Below, one piece after another: positions 51,271 to 64,000 of a stretch of 64,000 nt of DNA. Source of the stretch: Serinus canaria (lineage: Eukaryota; Chordata; Aves; Passeriformes; Fringillidae); assembly GCF_022539315.1 (NCBI RefSeq), contig NC_066343.1:42918466-42982465 (forward strand), in the 5' to 3' direction. The number at the start of each line of letters is the position of its first letter. Position 1 is the stretch's first letter. Under the pieces are notes generated by a model. It had not been told where the DNA came from. It did no database searches and saw only the letters and a list, made by a program, of their open reading frames with translations. Made by a program: the position numbers and the translations under genes.

Positions 51271-53440
51271 ATACCCATGTTGCTTCCTTTTCAGAGAGAT
51301 TAAACACAAGGTGTGAGCTGCACATATAGATCAGTATTCCAACACACATGCTCAGTGCTGCCAATTTCCTTGTTTTTTTGCTGTGATAATGTGAAGTGTG
51401 ATGACAAAGAATGAGCTTGATTTCAAATAAAAGGAGGAGCAGGCTGTTCCTGAAGGACTGCACCCCTTGCAAAGCAACCCACATTGCAGCAGCTTGTGAA
51501 GAGCTGCAGCTCACAAGACATACTTATGCTGAAGAAGTTCATGGAGAACTGTCTCTCCTGGGACAGATCCCACACTGGAACAGGGGAATGATTCCTCTCC
51601 CTGAGCAGCGGCAGGAGCAATGCGTGATGAACTGATTGTAACCTCTGCTCCCCATCTCCCTTTATTGCTCACAGGGAGGAGGAAGAGGAAGGAGGGGGAG
51701 GCAGGGGGGAAGATGTTTTTTGAGATTTGTTTTACTTCTCTTCCTCTGATTTTTTTATTGGCAATAAATTCAATTAATTTCTCCAAGTCTGTTTTGCCCA
51801 TGATAGCAATCAGTGACTGACCTGTTCCAGTCCTTATCTCAACTCATGAGCCTTCAGTAAAATTTCTCTCCCCACATGGTTGCAGAGAGCAGCTTTGGTG
51901 GGTACCTGGCATCCAGCCAGGATCAACCCACCATTCTCCAACTCTGCAGCTTCAACTGTTGTATGCAGAAGTTGCTTATACTCTCAAAACCATAAAAAAG
52001 GATTTAAAATACAGGAATTTATTTTGCAAACAGGGGAAATTAAACTAGAAACTGGAAGCTTTAAATGCATTGTCCTCATCCTACCCATTAATTCTATCTA
52101 TAAAGACATTTCATAATGTGGAACTTTAAATCATTATTTCCTTAAAGACCATTCTATTGACTTCAGCATTGAGGTTCAAGCTAGTTGTAATACACCAATG
52201 GGACATATTATAAGTTGAAGTAAACTCAAAAGGAGACCCAAAGATCTGAGAAGCAATCTGTATTTCTTTAAAAAAAGGAGAAAGAAAGGACACCCAAATT
52301 GCAGAGATATCCATAGAACAAGGGATTTAAAATGTTCAGGAGGAGCAAGAAGATTAGGAAGAACGAGAACATATAACATTTTTTTTGGTTTGAGAAATGT
52401 TATTTTCTACAGAGAGAAAAAAAATTATGTTCAGACAGTAATTCCTATTAATTTCTTAGGTGTTTCACAGAAAGAGCAAAGGCAAGTTATAAATCTCTTT
52501 GTGGGAAAAATGCATTTATATAACATGGAAATATACATGTTTATATAATATGGAGACAGACAAAATGCTCACAGCTTGCATGATTTCTGGACTATCACAG
52601 TCATGGGTACGGGCCTATGCCTTGAGTATATCTGAATCTCCAAGCACATAACTTCTCCAAAACTCTCTCTATCTATAAATAAAATTAAAAATATTTTTAA
52701 GAATCTCTAACCATACTCCTGAAATGAAAGATTCAGGGATACAGCTTGTTCTATACACAAATTTGGCTTTGCTTGCCCTGAATAGAATCAGATGTGTCTT
52801 CAGACTTTAACTACTAAGTGGCCAGGAGGCAAAACAAAGGCTTCAGCTCAAAATCTCATAAACAAAGACTCATAAATATGCAACTAAGGTACTGGTAGTC
52901 TTAAATGTCCAGACTGTATGAAAAATAAAGGATAAATATGAGAGAGGGATCCTAAAATTTCCAAATACTGCATCTTTGTACAATTACATTATTGACCATG
53001 AGAGTGAAATCCATCACCTTTAAATCAGGAGTGGGTAGTGAGGCACACAGAAGCAATACAACTAACCTTCAGTTTCAGTAGTCTGGGGAACAGTTGGGTT
53101 GGCCCAAGTCTTGGGTACAAAGAAATATATTCCTATGGTAACTTCAGATAATTAACACTGTTGTTTGACCTACTGGGAAAATTGCTCTATATCAGCATAC
53201 ACTGATCTTAATATCACTTTTACTAATTCAGGACTTTTGCACATAATTAAATAAAGATATGTTTTATGTATAATATTGTATCTCAAGAACATCTTCTTGG
53301 CTGCCATAACACTTGGATCAATGCAAGCCAATAGGAGGGTAAACTTAAAGTTGCTTTCAGTAGTTTTGCTCTGAGCAATCCATAAAACACATCTCTTCAT
53401 GTTCAACATAGTGTAATTGTTGCAAAGGACCTGTTATTGA

Positions 53441-54188
53441 AGAATCATAGAATATTCTGAGTTGGAAAGGACCCATCTGGATCATCTAGTCCAACAGCTG
53501 TCCCTGTGGAGGACACTCCAAGTATCAGAACATGTGCCTGAGAGCATTGTACAAATGCTTCTTAAAGTCAAACAGGCTGGTGCTGTGACCACTTTGCTGG
53601 GGAGACTGTTACAGTGCCCAACCAACCTCTGGGTGAAGAATCTCTTTCCTTATATCCAATTTAAACCTTCTAATGCTCAGCTTCATGCCATTTCCCAAAG
53701 TCCTGTCACTGGCCATGGGAGTGGTACTTCCTTCTCCCCTCATGAGGATGTAGAAGGCCACAAAGAGATTTCCCCTCAGTCTCCTCTTCTCCAGGCTGAG
53801 AAGAAAAAGGGACCTGAGCCACTCCTCACACACCTTCCCCTCAAGGTCCTTCACCATCTTTGTGACCCTTTGGACATTCTCTAACAGTTTCATGTCTTAT
53901 ATTGTGAGACCCAAACCAGCCCCCAGCACTCGAGGTGAGGCTGTCCCAGAGCAGAGCAGGACAATCCCCTCCCTTGCCCAGCTGTGATGCTGTGCCTGAT
54001 GCCCCCCAGGACAGGGTTGGCCCTCCTGGCTGCCAGGGCATTGCTGACCCATGTTCAATTTGCCATCAGCCAAGACCCCCAGGTCCCTTTTTGCAGGGCT
54101 GTTCTGCTGCATCTCATTCTCCAATTTGCATAAAAAAACAGGGTTGCTGTGTACCAGGTGCAGAATCTGGCTCTTGCTGGTTAACTGC
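53441..54188 (-). mobile_element. CR1 LINE fragment, about 750 bp
   Basis: It starts AGAATCATAGAATATTCTG and GAGTTGGAAAGGACCCATC. It continues through GGTGAAGAATCTCTTTCCTT, CCCTCAGTCTCCTCTTCTCC and AAGACCCCCAGGTCCC. It is the longest contiguous CR1 copy in the window, minus strand. The open frames at 53462-53884 on plus and 53609-54199 on minus are its translations, not genes. Confidence 0.92.
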
Positions 54189-56579
54189 ATAAGAAACACA
54201 CTTCACTTTTTAATCTTCAGGGCCTTATATGGAAGACACATCTTAGGAGACTTCATTTTTTGCAGTCGTGACAAACTATATGTATATTATTACAGTCATC
54301 TGCCTCAAATCATGCCATTCCAGAGACATCTCATGAAAAAGTTGCTTTTCTTCCAGGATCATTATGAATTCTCACAAACTACTGAGACCCATGATTATTA
54401 TGTTTACAGCATGTCAACCACTTTAGGTAAGCGGTAGCCTGCAGCTCCTACTGCAAATGAATAGAAGTGATTTCTAAAATCACATTTTGTCTTCTCTGAA
54501 GTCTACATGCATTCCCTACAATTACAGAAATAAGTTTATTCACACAAATGTTACAGAGAAAGAATGCCCCGCTGATTCTTCTATAACATTATGGTTTCCC
54601 AATCTTTTAAAATAACCTTTATAGAAGCAATGGAAGATCTTTGTTTTAAAGGAAGCTCACCATTTATTATGCCAAATTTCATGCTCTTTACCATTCTGGA
54701 CCACTTATGTAGGACTAGCTCTTGCTGTGATAGATGGTAAAGCAATTTATTTTGTATAGCACATAGGACACATCTAATTATGGATTTTTTAATGCAGCAC
54801 CTCTACTGTCACAAAGATATGACAGGCTAACAGGGATACACTGAGACAATAATATTTTGAGTTGCTTTAAATTTAACACACCCATTTTTCCTTGGGAGGA
54901 ATACAGCATGAGCTGTATTCCTCACAGGAATTATTTATAGCTTAATTATTTTTTTGTTCATCCTCAAAAACACAGTAATTGTAAATATATGGCAAATTTG
55001 TTGAAGATACGGAATGCTGAAGAATATGGGAACTAAAAAGTTATTTATGCATTAAAAATTATTCTACCATTTTAGGGTATATAGGAAAAGAGTTAGTTTA
55101 ACTAAATTTACTCAGGGACACAAGTGTTAGTATATTATATCTATTCTCAAGCTACAGAGAAATCACATCAGTGTTTATAATTTTAGCAGTGCAGCTACCT
55201 TTAGACTTTCAAGTAAGAATGTCATGAGAATGCAAATGAGTTTGTTTTAGATGCTCAGGAACTCTGTTTCTAAGGGAAAGTTTTCTTGAGAAAAAGTTTG
55301 CTTCATATTTGGACTAAGCCAGAAATCAGCCTGCTCGTAAATCCTAGGCCACTATATGCAAAAAACTTTGAATCTTTTTTCCTTCCAGATTTTTGTGCTT
55401 CCAGTCAAGTTTTTAAGATTTGAAAACAGAAAACAAGACTAAAATAGTCTGTCTCATTAGGCAATCTATAATTTTGAGATGCATGCCCTTGGTTTAGGTC
55501 AAGAGGTCTAGATGATTGCCTTCTTCAGATCACAAATGAGGTTAACCCAGGAACTATCTACTCTATTTCATTTACTTCAGGACTGCTTCTGGCTCATAAT
55601 AGAAAATCAAAGAGAAAAGAAATAGGGAGGAAAGCTTCCCCCCACAAAAAAGCAGTTGAAAATACGCTAGAAAGCCAACAACACATCAAGTTTACATAGA
55701 TTTTAAGGTCACTGTGCAATGAAACATGAATCTATACTCAACTGCTTTTGAAACTTTGGTGTGCTTATAACCTAACAGAATGGTGAAAAAGTCCTCCCCT
55801 TCATCATCCAGGAGCCTACATGTAGTTTAAAAGAATTAAGTCCGATGTAGATAGAGTAAGTCATTCAACAGAAGCAACGATAGAGCACCAATGTATAAAT
55901 AAAAACCTAAAGATAATAAAAAAACAAATTAGGATGCAAATAAATTAGTTGAATGACCAAGAGATCTCCACACACTGTGAAGCGAAGGGTCAAAAAGTCC
56001 CCATTTCTCATTGATAACTAATAAGGAATGCTAAGGTCCAAGGAGATGTAGCAGCTTGCTTAGTCCTACAGAAAAAATGGCAGTATTTTTCACTTTAGTG
56101 CCTCATCTACTGCCATGCAGGTTTCTGATTTACAGGGAGCAATAATCCTCAAAGATAATGTAATTTGATTGATAGACCTTGAGAACTTTGATGTATCTAA
56201 ATTAAAAGCTACAACATTACTTTGTACTTGCTGCTTCAAATCAGATATGCTACTGCAGCTAACTATAGAGAACAGTTCAAAACCATACAATAAAATCCTT
56301 CAAAAGAATCCCAAGGGAACAGCATAAAGCGAGAAAATAATATTTGAGATTATACACATCTCCCCCTTCAACCCCCATTCCTCCTCAAAAAAAAAAAAAC
56401 CAAAACCAAAAACCCCAAAAAACAGTAAAAGAAATTAATTTAAGTAAATGAAAACAGATGATTAAAATAGAGACCCTAAAATTACACAAGTATGGAAGAG
56501 GAGAGGGAATGAGCATGTGAGACAGATCTGAGAAGGGGAGTCATGAAGAGAAGGGCTGAGGCAAGGCTTATTTCCTTAC

Positions 56580-56816
56580 TTGGCACAAGCCACTGATGCA
56601 CATGTCCAGGGATTCAGTGTAGCACCGTGTCCCATCCAGAACTTTTGGAGCCAGCTCCACAACCAGAGCCGTTCCTCTGGCTTGGCATTTAAGTGAGCAT
56701 GGGTTGTCAGGGTCATTAGAGACGGGAAGCCACTCATACAACTGCCCCTGGTACTTGACATCGTTGTGAGCAGAGCACTGCTGGGCACGAAAATCACCTG
56801 CTTCTGGTGGGCAATC
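56580..56816 (-). CDS. ADAMTSL1: ADAMTSL1 exon: cysteine-rich module, first part
   Basis: This 237-bp exon has phase 0 at both ends and gives 79 residues, starting DCPPEAGDFRAQQC and ending MCISGLCQ. It matches the start of the ADAMTS-type cysteine-rich module that follows TSR1 in ADAMTSL1. By alignment with the human protein it covers about residues 80-158. Eight cysteines are visible, including those in NPCSLKCQ, TRCYTESLDMC and GLCQ. The acceptor is a pyrimidine-rich tract ending TGCAG and the donor is CAA|GTAAGG. In ADAMTS enzymes this module follows the protease and disintegrin domains; ADAMTSL proteins lack those, so no catalytic role is expected. The protein is secreted and deposited in extracellular matrix (family knowledge). 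It is the most 5' exon of the gene in this window. Paralogue ADAMTSL3 differs clearly in the downstream exons. Confidence 0.95.
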
Positions 56817-59800
56817 CTGCAGAAAAGAAGGAGGAGAAGATCAGCAGACCTAGTCAGGACAGCCAGTTGCAGTATCATGCAGCTGGCGGTGTTCCACAGC
56901 TGCCAGATGGAGACAGTTTCTGCTTAGACAAAAAAGACACATAATTCAACAGATGATTATACCTTTCTTTCTTCTTTCCATGAAGCTATTGAAAGAACAC
57001 CAAGACCATATGTAAATGGGAAATAAGAAATGCACGGTACATGTCTTAACCACAGCCTTGTAGTTAAGCAAATGAGGGTCACCATGCTCTTACTGGATCT
57101 CATTCTACTTGTGCACATATGTGCAGAAATGTATGTGCACAGCCACTCTGTTCCAGACAGGTTTTACCCTTTGTTTGAGGAGAGAGAAAAAAGAACTATA
57201 TGATTTGTTTCTTTATTAAGCTCTTGCCACTAGCTTTTTTCCTTTCTGCCTCAGTGACATAAATCAATTGCTGTGGCAAAATGAATCAGAAGCATTTGAT
57301 ATATATTTGCATTTCTTTAAGCTAAGATTTCACTGCTCACATAATTAGGGACTTCCAACTGAGAAGCCCTTAAAAAAACCCTTTTTTTTAATTCTTCAGG
57401 AGATTTGTGAGACATATAAATCTAACTCTGAACTCTACTGATATAAAAACCAAAGACCACTCCCACTGCATAAAGTACATAGTTGACAAGAATTTTAGGG
57501 TTTTCTTACCCACATATACTTTTTTGCTGCCTCTTAGCACTGAAGAACATTAGACAGGTTCTCAAGAGAGCAAGAAGAGCTTTAAAATCAGGAGTCTTCA
57601 GGCAAAATAAACATGAGTTCTTTTTATTTCCTTTCCAGTATTTGATCCTTGAAGAATTATATTTGAAGTCTTCTTTTGCAAGCAACCACAAAGGCTAGGG
57701 ATTCACTAGGGTTTTCTTAGAAGTAACTTGAATTTCTCACATAACTACAGGAATATAAGAGCTAAGCTTTACAAAAAACCATTAAACATCATAAGAACTG
57801 AGACAAAAAAAGCAAATGTTGGCAATATGACTGCCTCAGATTATTAAGATTGTGGAGTCCTCCACCTTACTGCCGTAAGGAGATCTGCTCCTGGATGATA
57901 TCTGGTAAAGTACCAGATGAAATGAGCAGTTGTTCCCCCTCTGCTTGAGGACTATAACATTTTTTTAGTCCTAAATCACAGACAATCCTACATGTTGATG
58001 GTAGGCTTGGCAGGAAAAGTTTTTGATGTACACACAATCACATAACTAGCCAATATACCTGTAGGATATTTGTATTCTCTGTTTGCCCTCAAACTACTTC
58101 CTATCGGACAATCACTAATGACAAGCTTATTCACAGACTTCTTATGCTCCCAGTCTTATTGCTGTTGAGGGAAAATATCTCTTCTTAGATTTAAATAATC
58201 ACCTGTGTTTCTCAGATCTATTCTTATCCCTTCGTTCACTAACAGTTTTCTGCATTTTTTTAAAAGGGCAAAAACTATTACAGCTTTGGATATGAAAGAC
58301 ATGGAGGTTGCATGTCACTTTGTGACATTAATGGATCATTATTTATTATTAAAATCTAAATTAAAATCTGTGTTAAAACCTAAGCTTTCAAATCTCCTCT
58401 CAAAGGAACATGGCACAGTCTTGGCTATGAATTTGTCATTTGTAAGCCCTTGGCTTAAACCCGGGTTAGCCCTTCTGGCCTCATTCACTGTTGGAATGTG
58501 ATTATGGCTATTTTATTTGAATGCTGAATAATCTTGGATCACAACATTCCAAACCTTTCTTCTTGTGGACTATACACACATACAAGCTGTGGTCTTAGTC
58601 GCAGATTGTAATTTAATTTTCATTGTACCATGTGAGGAAATTTTCAGTTAATTCACTTTGTGTTTGAGTCTGATGTACCTCAAAAGTAAAGGGTCAAACT
58701 CCAGTCAAACCTTCTGTGAACTAAGTAGAAGGCAAAAGTTTTCCTGTTACAAAAGGTTCAATGGAGTAAGGCATGAAAGAAAAAATGATGTGGGTTAAAT
58801 CTAGATCTAGAAAAATATGTGTCAAAGAGCAATAACCCAGAGCTCGTTTTTCCTTTTTGAAAGTGGAGGTTGAAAGTCCAAGCCTGTAACTGGTATTTTA
58901 CTGCTGGAGAACTCAGTTTTTCTATCAATATAATGCAGAAGATTAAAAAAAAATGCAAGTATTTCAGTTTGATTTTAAAATAGAAAGAAAAACTGAGGGG
59001 CAATCAGGCTTTTTTTATGATCTGGGCAAACTTTTGATACAAGACAAAGTTTGAACTCTGAAGCAAGCAGAAAAATATGTGGGGAATTCATTATTTCTCT
59101 ACAGCTCTGTAATTAGAGAAAAAGTGGTCTTTATGTCCTGCTCTTATACAAAGGATGGACAACAAGACAGTTAAAGCTTGACTCAAGATCTGTTTTAGCT
59201 CTATTTTCAAACAAGAAAAGAAGAACACAGTGGCCTTATTTCCTACCACAAAATCTTCTGGTGCCTACCCTTCTGTGATTTTTTCTGTCTGTAAATGAAT
59301 ACAGTCAGGTCTATTGGCTTGGCAGATACCCAAGCCAAGGCTTGGTTGCAGAAATCCAAGCCAACTCTCTAGTTTGGTTCAAGCTTGGCTCTACCTTCAG
59401 AACTTCCTGGCTTGTAACAGCTTTATTTTTACAAAGAGAAAAAGGCCCAATAAAGCACACAACACACAGAATTCATAATCCTGCTTTGTACAGAACTCAA
59501 TACTATGCTTGTTGTGTTGGATTTTACTTCTTAATCAAAGAAACAAAAATTCTTCAACATAACAAACCTTCAGGACGCGGCAGGTGACCAGGACTGATGT
59601 TAAATACTTCCTTTGGTCTTTGGTATTGTGGTCAAAATAAAACAATGGATTTAAATAGCAGAGCTTGGGCTTAAAAAAGTTTTCATGTGAAACTTGAAGC
59701 AAATGAGAATACATGCAAGCAGTCAGAAACACAGACACACATACTTATCTTGGCACACAGATGTGAAAAAGGGTCACAGCCTGGTACAGAAACTTTTCTC

Positions 59801-62800
59801 CTGCTGAAATCCTGAATTCTAAATTTACCTGAAGACATTTGAGATGTCTTTCCCTCAGGAAGGATCTTTTCTTCTGCTTAAAAAAGCACAAGTACTTTCA
59901 TGTTCATGTGTAATACCTTCACAAGCTGTATAATATTTTTTTATTCCAAAATGGACAGTGCTGAGAAAATCAGTGCTGTGAAAATTTCTGAACATTTCTC
60001 ATTTTTAGAAGCAGGTCACTGAGACTTAAAATATAGGAACTGTACAAAACTTAGCACATCTACATTTTTTTTCCAACTTAAATTTACTATATTTCTTTGT
60101 ATTATACGTCAGTGGAGATCAGAGCCTCTTCGTGCTGACATTTGTGCAAACATATGATCAAAGCCTGATATAAGTTCTCAGCCTATAAAAAATATTCTAG
60201 TCGCTGAAACAGAAGGTAAAGCCAGTGGTTTTTCTGCATATATTTTCAAGCAGTAAATTGCTATTTTCTCCTAAACACTTTGCACATCTTTAGATAAGGC
60301 CACTTGCTGTTTCGAGACAGTCTTGCTGTGCCTTATTTCTGCTGGCTCCTGGACAAGAGAAACTATAGAATCTTTTTGAGAGACATAAAGTCTTCTTGAA
60401 AAAATCAACCAGCTTTTGGTACTTGCATGATGGTTTAGGGGAAGGGGACCCTCTAGGCTACAGGCTAGAGCTGTCCCATTGGCCTGAATGAAGTTACATT
60501 TTGGTCCAGCTAAGGGTCTGAATCTGGGAGCTGTGTAACAGTATGCAGCTTGTCTACCTGCACCAAGATTGACAGACACTTTGAGACAGCCAGAAGTCAT
60601 GGGCCAAGTCAGTGTAGCAGTGAACAGGAGGTACTGCATCTCTGCATGGGCTATGCGGTTCTGTGAGGAATTTCGCTGAGCATATCTGCATGGGCTGTGT
60701 TTGGCCTGGAGCATGGGGCAGCCCTGGTACCTGGCCATAAAGGTAATTCAGGCAGGGCAATCAACAAACTACTACAGTCCTGCTTCAGGTTATTCCAATT
60801 TTGGTACTATAGCCAAGTCTTACCAGTTTTGTTTTCTTTTGGAAAATATCTATGGGCCTCTGCAGGTATGAGGAACTGCTCCCATTGCACTCCTTGAAGA
60901 ATCAGAAAGAACTAATAAACTTGAAAGTTTAATCTAGGTCCATCTATCTTCAAACTTCCTATTTGTGAAGACCTTTCAGGGATGAAAAAATTCCAGTGAA
61001 TAGGAAACAACTGTTCCTCCTTTAATTCTATGAGTCCTAGGTGGGTCTTTTATGGCTTTTAGCTCATGGATCATGAGATATTACTGAAACACTGAGCCTG
61101 TGCTGGATACCTATAATCCCTATTCATCCTATCAGGTCAAGATTTCCCGTACTGCAATGAAAATATATATAATTTTAAAGGTGATCAGAAACCCCTTTGA
61201 TCTGTGAAACCCATTTTAAAATATACACAGGAGTTTCATCCTCACTTCTTAGGCATGTAATGTGGTCCATATTATTATGGCTTCATTTTCTTCCTCACAT
61301 CAATTTTCTTTTTTTTTTTTTTTTTTTAACTTGACCTCCTATTTTACCCTATTGTAATTCATAGGGTCCATGGAGTTTTGCCATGTTTGAATCCTATTCA
61401 AAACAATTTCCATTAATCAACAATCCAGTGGAAAAGATAAGATGAATCCCAGATGTCCCTTGATGGTGATAGGTAGATCAGATTTCATGGGACAAAAGAG
61501 GGTCAGGCTTTTTAAAGTTTACTTAGTGGGTGAAATGTAGAAGATCCTATCTAAGCAGTGATAGGTGGAAACAGTTGAGGAACTTTAAAACAGTTTACAA
61601 TATATGTGCTTGTATATTTGCAGAGGCCAAGAATGATTTACTATACCTGGAGCTCTTCCTCCGCACAAAAAATGACTAACAACTGGAGTACTCTGTGCAG
61701 CATCTGACAGAACAGCTTATTGAACCAGTTCCATGAAGTACTCACAGTGTTGCAGCTGCACCAATTTCCCTACTGAGAAAGAAAACCTGAAGTCCTCAAG
61801 CAGGGGCTTGTCTAAGACCAAATAAGAACTTTAGATAAAAACATGGAGACTTAGGAGATCTAGGGATTTAACAGAAACTTCACTCATCCTTGAAGCCTTG
61901 TTGATCAACCTGCTTGAATTACCTTTCTTGCTGCCAGATTTGTCAATAGTCTACTCCCATGAACTTAGAAATAACTTAGGGTCATCCTTAGTTGGTTAGA
62001 TTGAGAGGGGCTCATACTAAAGCTTTCTCTAAGAACCCCAAGACATTGCAATATCTGACAGAGATAAGCTTGAGACAAATAATAGGAACAAAGAAAATGG
62101 GGAAATATCAGCAAATAAACAAGGCATGGAGATGAGAGCTAAAATTATCAGTGAACTATAAATGCAAAGTTCCATTAATATTTGTAATTATAAATATTTA
62201 TAAAATAACTTTTTCAACAAAAAAATGTCTTTTTTTGGATGTATGTTCCCATTTTGGGAAATAGTTCAATATGCAGCCTTTGGTGTAATTTTAATTTCTT
62301 TTTTTGTCCATCTTTTTTAAATATTAAAACAAGCATTGAAATTAGATACAGTAAGTTTAATTTCAGCATGAAAACTTCCAAGAACTTCAGTCAGAAACTA
62401 ATATAAATATATAATATTAAAGTATACTTTTCTAAAGGCACTGAGGGCACCCTATTATCAAAGAGCTCAAAAATGAGCTGTTCAAATTAAAAAGAAATAA
62501 TTGTCAGAAATACTGAATTTAAAACTCTGATTTACCCAGAGCCCTGACAAGTCATGAAATATTACTGTAAGGGAAGCAATTCAGGTTATTTGGGCAACAA
62601 AATTTCTTTATACATTTACATTAACTGGTCACAATGTGGGGTTTTTTGTTCTATTTTTTAATTGTTGCAGATTCACAGTTCTGCTTGCTGAGAAGATTGC
62701 AAATCCAGATGTCCAAACTTCTGTCATTTGCTAGATACTAAAAGCACTTGTTTCCAAGTATGAAGAAATAATTTCTAGATGACACACTGAGGTTTTAAAA

Positions 62801-64000
62801 TGCAGCCAATCAGAAATGAGATGGAAGTTATTAAAATCTGGTAGTTTGAAGAACAGCCTGTAGTCACAATAAATTATCTGAGTTTAGAAGACTTTCCACT
62901 TAAAAAGTAAATTTACATAAAATAAATTGTGTTAGTAAGGAGACATGTGTAGTGCCTGTAATTTGTTTAGCATTTTTTTAATATTTTACTGCAAAATGTA
63001 AATTGGGAGATTTGATTGCAAAATGGCATTTCAATCACCACTGGGTAGAAAAATTAAACTCTGCTAATCATTCTTGTAGGTCTGATAATATCTACTTGGT
63101 GATGATACTTCTCATACACATAAGCCAGTGCTTCTGAGAATTATGTACTTATATGGAAGTTTAGGTTTGACATTTTCCAGGCTGGGGTTTAGAGCATGGC
63201 AAGAAGACTGTGTTATTTTGTAGAAAGTAAGATGAACAATACTGGTACTGGTGTATACAAAATGCAGCATGAGCTGATAAGAAACAGGGATGGAAGTAGC
63301 TTGTCTGAATGCAAGCCAAAAAATGGGGGATGACATTACAGCTGGTACTTCAGCCAAGTGAGGAAAGTGAGATATATATTAAAACAGTTGCAGGTGGTGT
63401 TTACAAGCTTTGGTTGCCTGATTAATGGGATCTACAATCTACAAATTTTATCTTAGGCTTAACGGAAACCTCGTTGAAAGAGCTAGTAATGTTGTGCCCC
63501 TTCAGTGTCAATCTCATCTTTTTTTCTTTTTCTTTCTCTCCTTTTTTTTTTTGATTTAGAAAGCAATGCAATGAAAGGAAAAACACAAGGGAAAATAAAA
63601 GTGTTTTCAGTCAGTCACATGAAGAATTCTGATAATTGAGAAGAAGGGCATAAAGACAGCACATATTCCAACAAACAACCTTCAGAGTGATTTTCATGTA
63701 AGTGAAGGGAAGAGAAAGCAGAAGACAGCAGAGTAGCAGAAGGATTAAAAAAGAGAAAGGGCATATGAGGTGGCATGACAGCTTGGTACAAAAGCTGGGG
63801 AGCAACTGGCAACTAATAATGCACATAGAAGAAGGAAAAAAAGAGTGTGCTAGCTTGGGGGAAAAAAAAAGGAAAGAGAATGAGTAAAAAAATCCTACTC
63901 AGAGTTTGGAATTATATTTGTTTATTTTGCATAATGTTCAGTACAACAAGGGAGATAGTTGCAAAAACATGTTTTCATTGCATTCAGACTGATTTTTTAA
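56817..64000 (-). other. ADAMTSL1: ADAMTSL1 intron (partial), upstream of the first exon in the window
   Basis: Sequence 5' of the DCPPEAG exon in the direction of transcription. I looked for the TSR1 exon (expected WGPWSEC...CGGG and ending at CSNV) on the minus strand and did not find it, so it lies beyond 64000. Only a poly(T) run at 61309-61327 and scattered AT-rich sequence stand out. A 155-codon open frame at 60271-60738 resembles no family I know. Confidence 0.75.

Larger units (their letters stand above)
40691..56579 (-). other. ADAMTSL1: ADAMTSL1 intron, 15889 bp
   Basis: GT-AG intron inside the cysteine-rich module and the longest complete intron in the window. It holds a 30-bp tandem duplication (41511), (TTTTCC)n (43431), a 22-bp tandem duplication (44764) and (AC)n (49437). 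It also holds CR1 ends (49501), (GGAA)n (51211) and a long CR1 (53441). No additional TSR-like or other exon is recognised. Confidence 0.85.

Noticed and set aside
53462..54199. Several overlapping open frames of 66-140 codons
   Set aside because: They lie within a CR1 copy and are remnants or antisense of the LINE.
273..56816. Assignment to ADAMTSL3 instead of ADAMTSL1
   Set aside because: Exon residues such as DLRSNRVVADQYC, LQECNLDPCPA and CIDHRGMHTGGCS match ADAMTSL1; ADAMTSL3 differs at several of these positions.
60271..60738. 155-codon minus-strand open frame
   Set aside because: No recognisable domain, no splice or promoter context and no similarity to ADAMTSL1 upstream exons. Its length is compatible with chance in 64 kb.
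56817..64000. Search for the TSR1 or signal-peptide exon of ADAMTSL1
   Set aside because: No minus-strand segment with WSEC, CGGG and flanking splice sites was found. The exon must lie outside the window.

Overview
This is a piece of vertebrate, almost certainly avian, nuclear genome. It is AT-rich, intron-dominated and contains no bacterial-style gene packing. The interspersed repeats are mainly CR1 LINE 3' ends of the kind typical of birds. Coding sequence is about 2% of the window and belongs to one gene on the minus strand, ADAMTSL1 (ADAMTS-like 1, punctin-1), a secreted extracellular-matrix glycoprotein without a protease domain. ADAMTSL1 lies on human 9p, and the bird Z chromosome is homologous to much of human chromosome 9, so the window is probably Z-linked (inference).

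Ten consecutive ADAMTSL1 exons can be placed to the base. Reading in the direction of transcription (right to left) they are 56816-56580, 40690-40564, 34443-34369, 31522-31365, 17614-17503, 16875-16737, 7593-7543, 4816-4612, 3329-3182 and 357-273. Every intron is GT-AG, the reading phases join without a break, and together they give 1337 bp of coding sequence. They encode the cysteine-rich module (ending in the CGVCNGDGSTC signature), the spacer module, thrombospondin type 1 repeats (TSR) 2, 3 and 4, and the linker after TSR4. The exons for the signal peptide and TSR1 lie to the right of the window. The exons for the later TSRs, Ig domains and PLAC domain lie to the left.

The most informative detail is at the left edge. 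If the 273-357 exon is not spliced, the reading frame continues into its own splice donor as TC|G TAA GT and stops at once. Adding the 79 residues that precede these exons in the human protein gives exactly 525 residues, the length of the short human punctin isoform. The short, four-TSR isoform therefore appears to be encoded here by an unspliced donor.

The rest is intron. Region by region: 1-16.7 kb holds the TSR2-TSR4 exons, small CR1 fragments, a (GTGA)n microsatellite and a 22-bp hairpin. 17.6-31.4 kb is a large intron with a nest of CR1 copies, one of them split by a candidate solo LTR. 34.4-40.6 kb contains a roughly 500-bp (CCCTT)n tract, which reads (AAGGG)n on the transcribed sense strand. 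40.7-56.6 kb is the largest intron, with (TTTTCC)n, (AC)n and (GGAA)n arrays, short tandem duplications and a long CR1. 56.8-64 kb is upstream intron with no recognisable exon. I see no second gene, RNA gene, CRISPR array or novel multi-gene system. The long open frames in the introns are repeats or chance.
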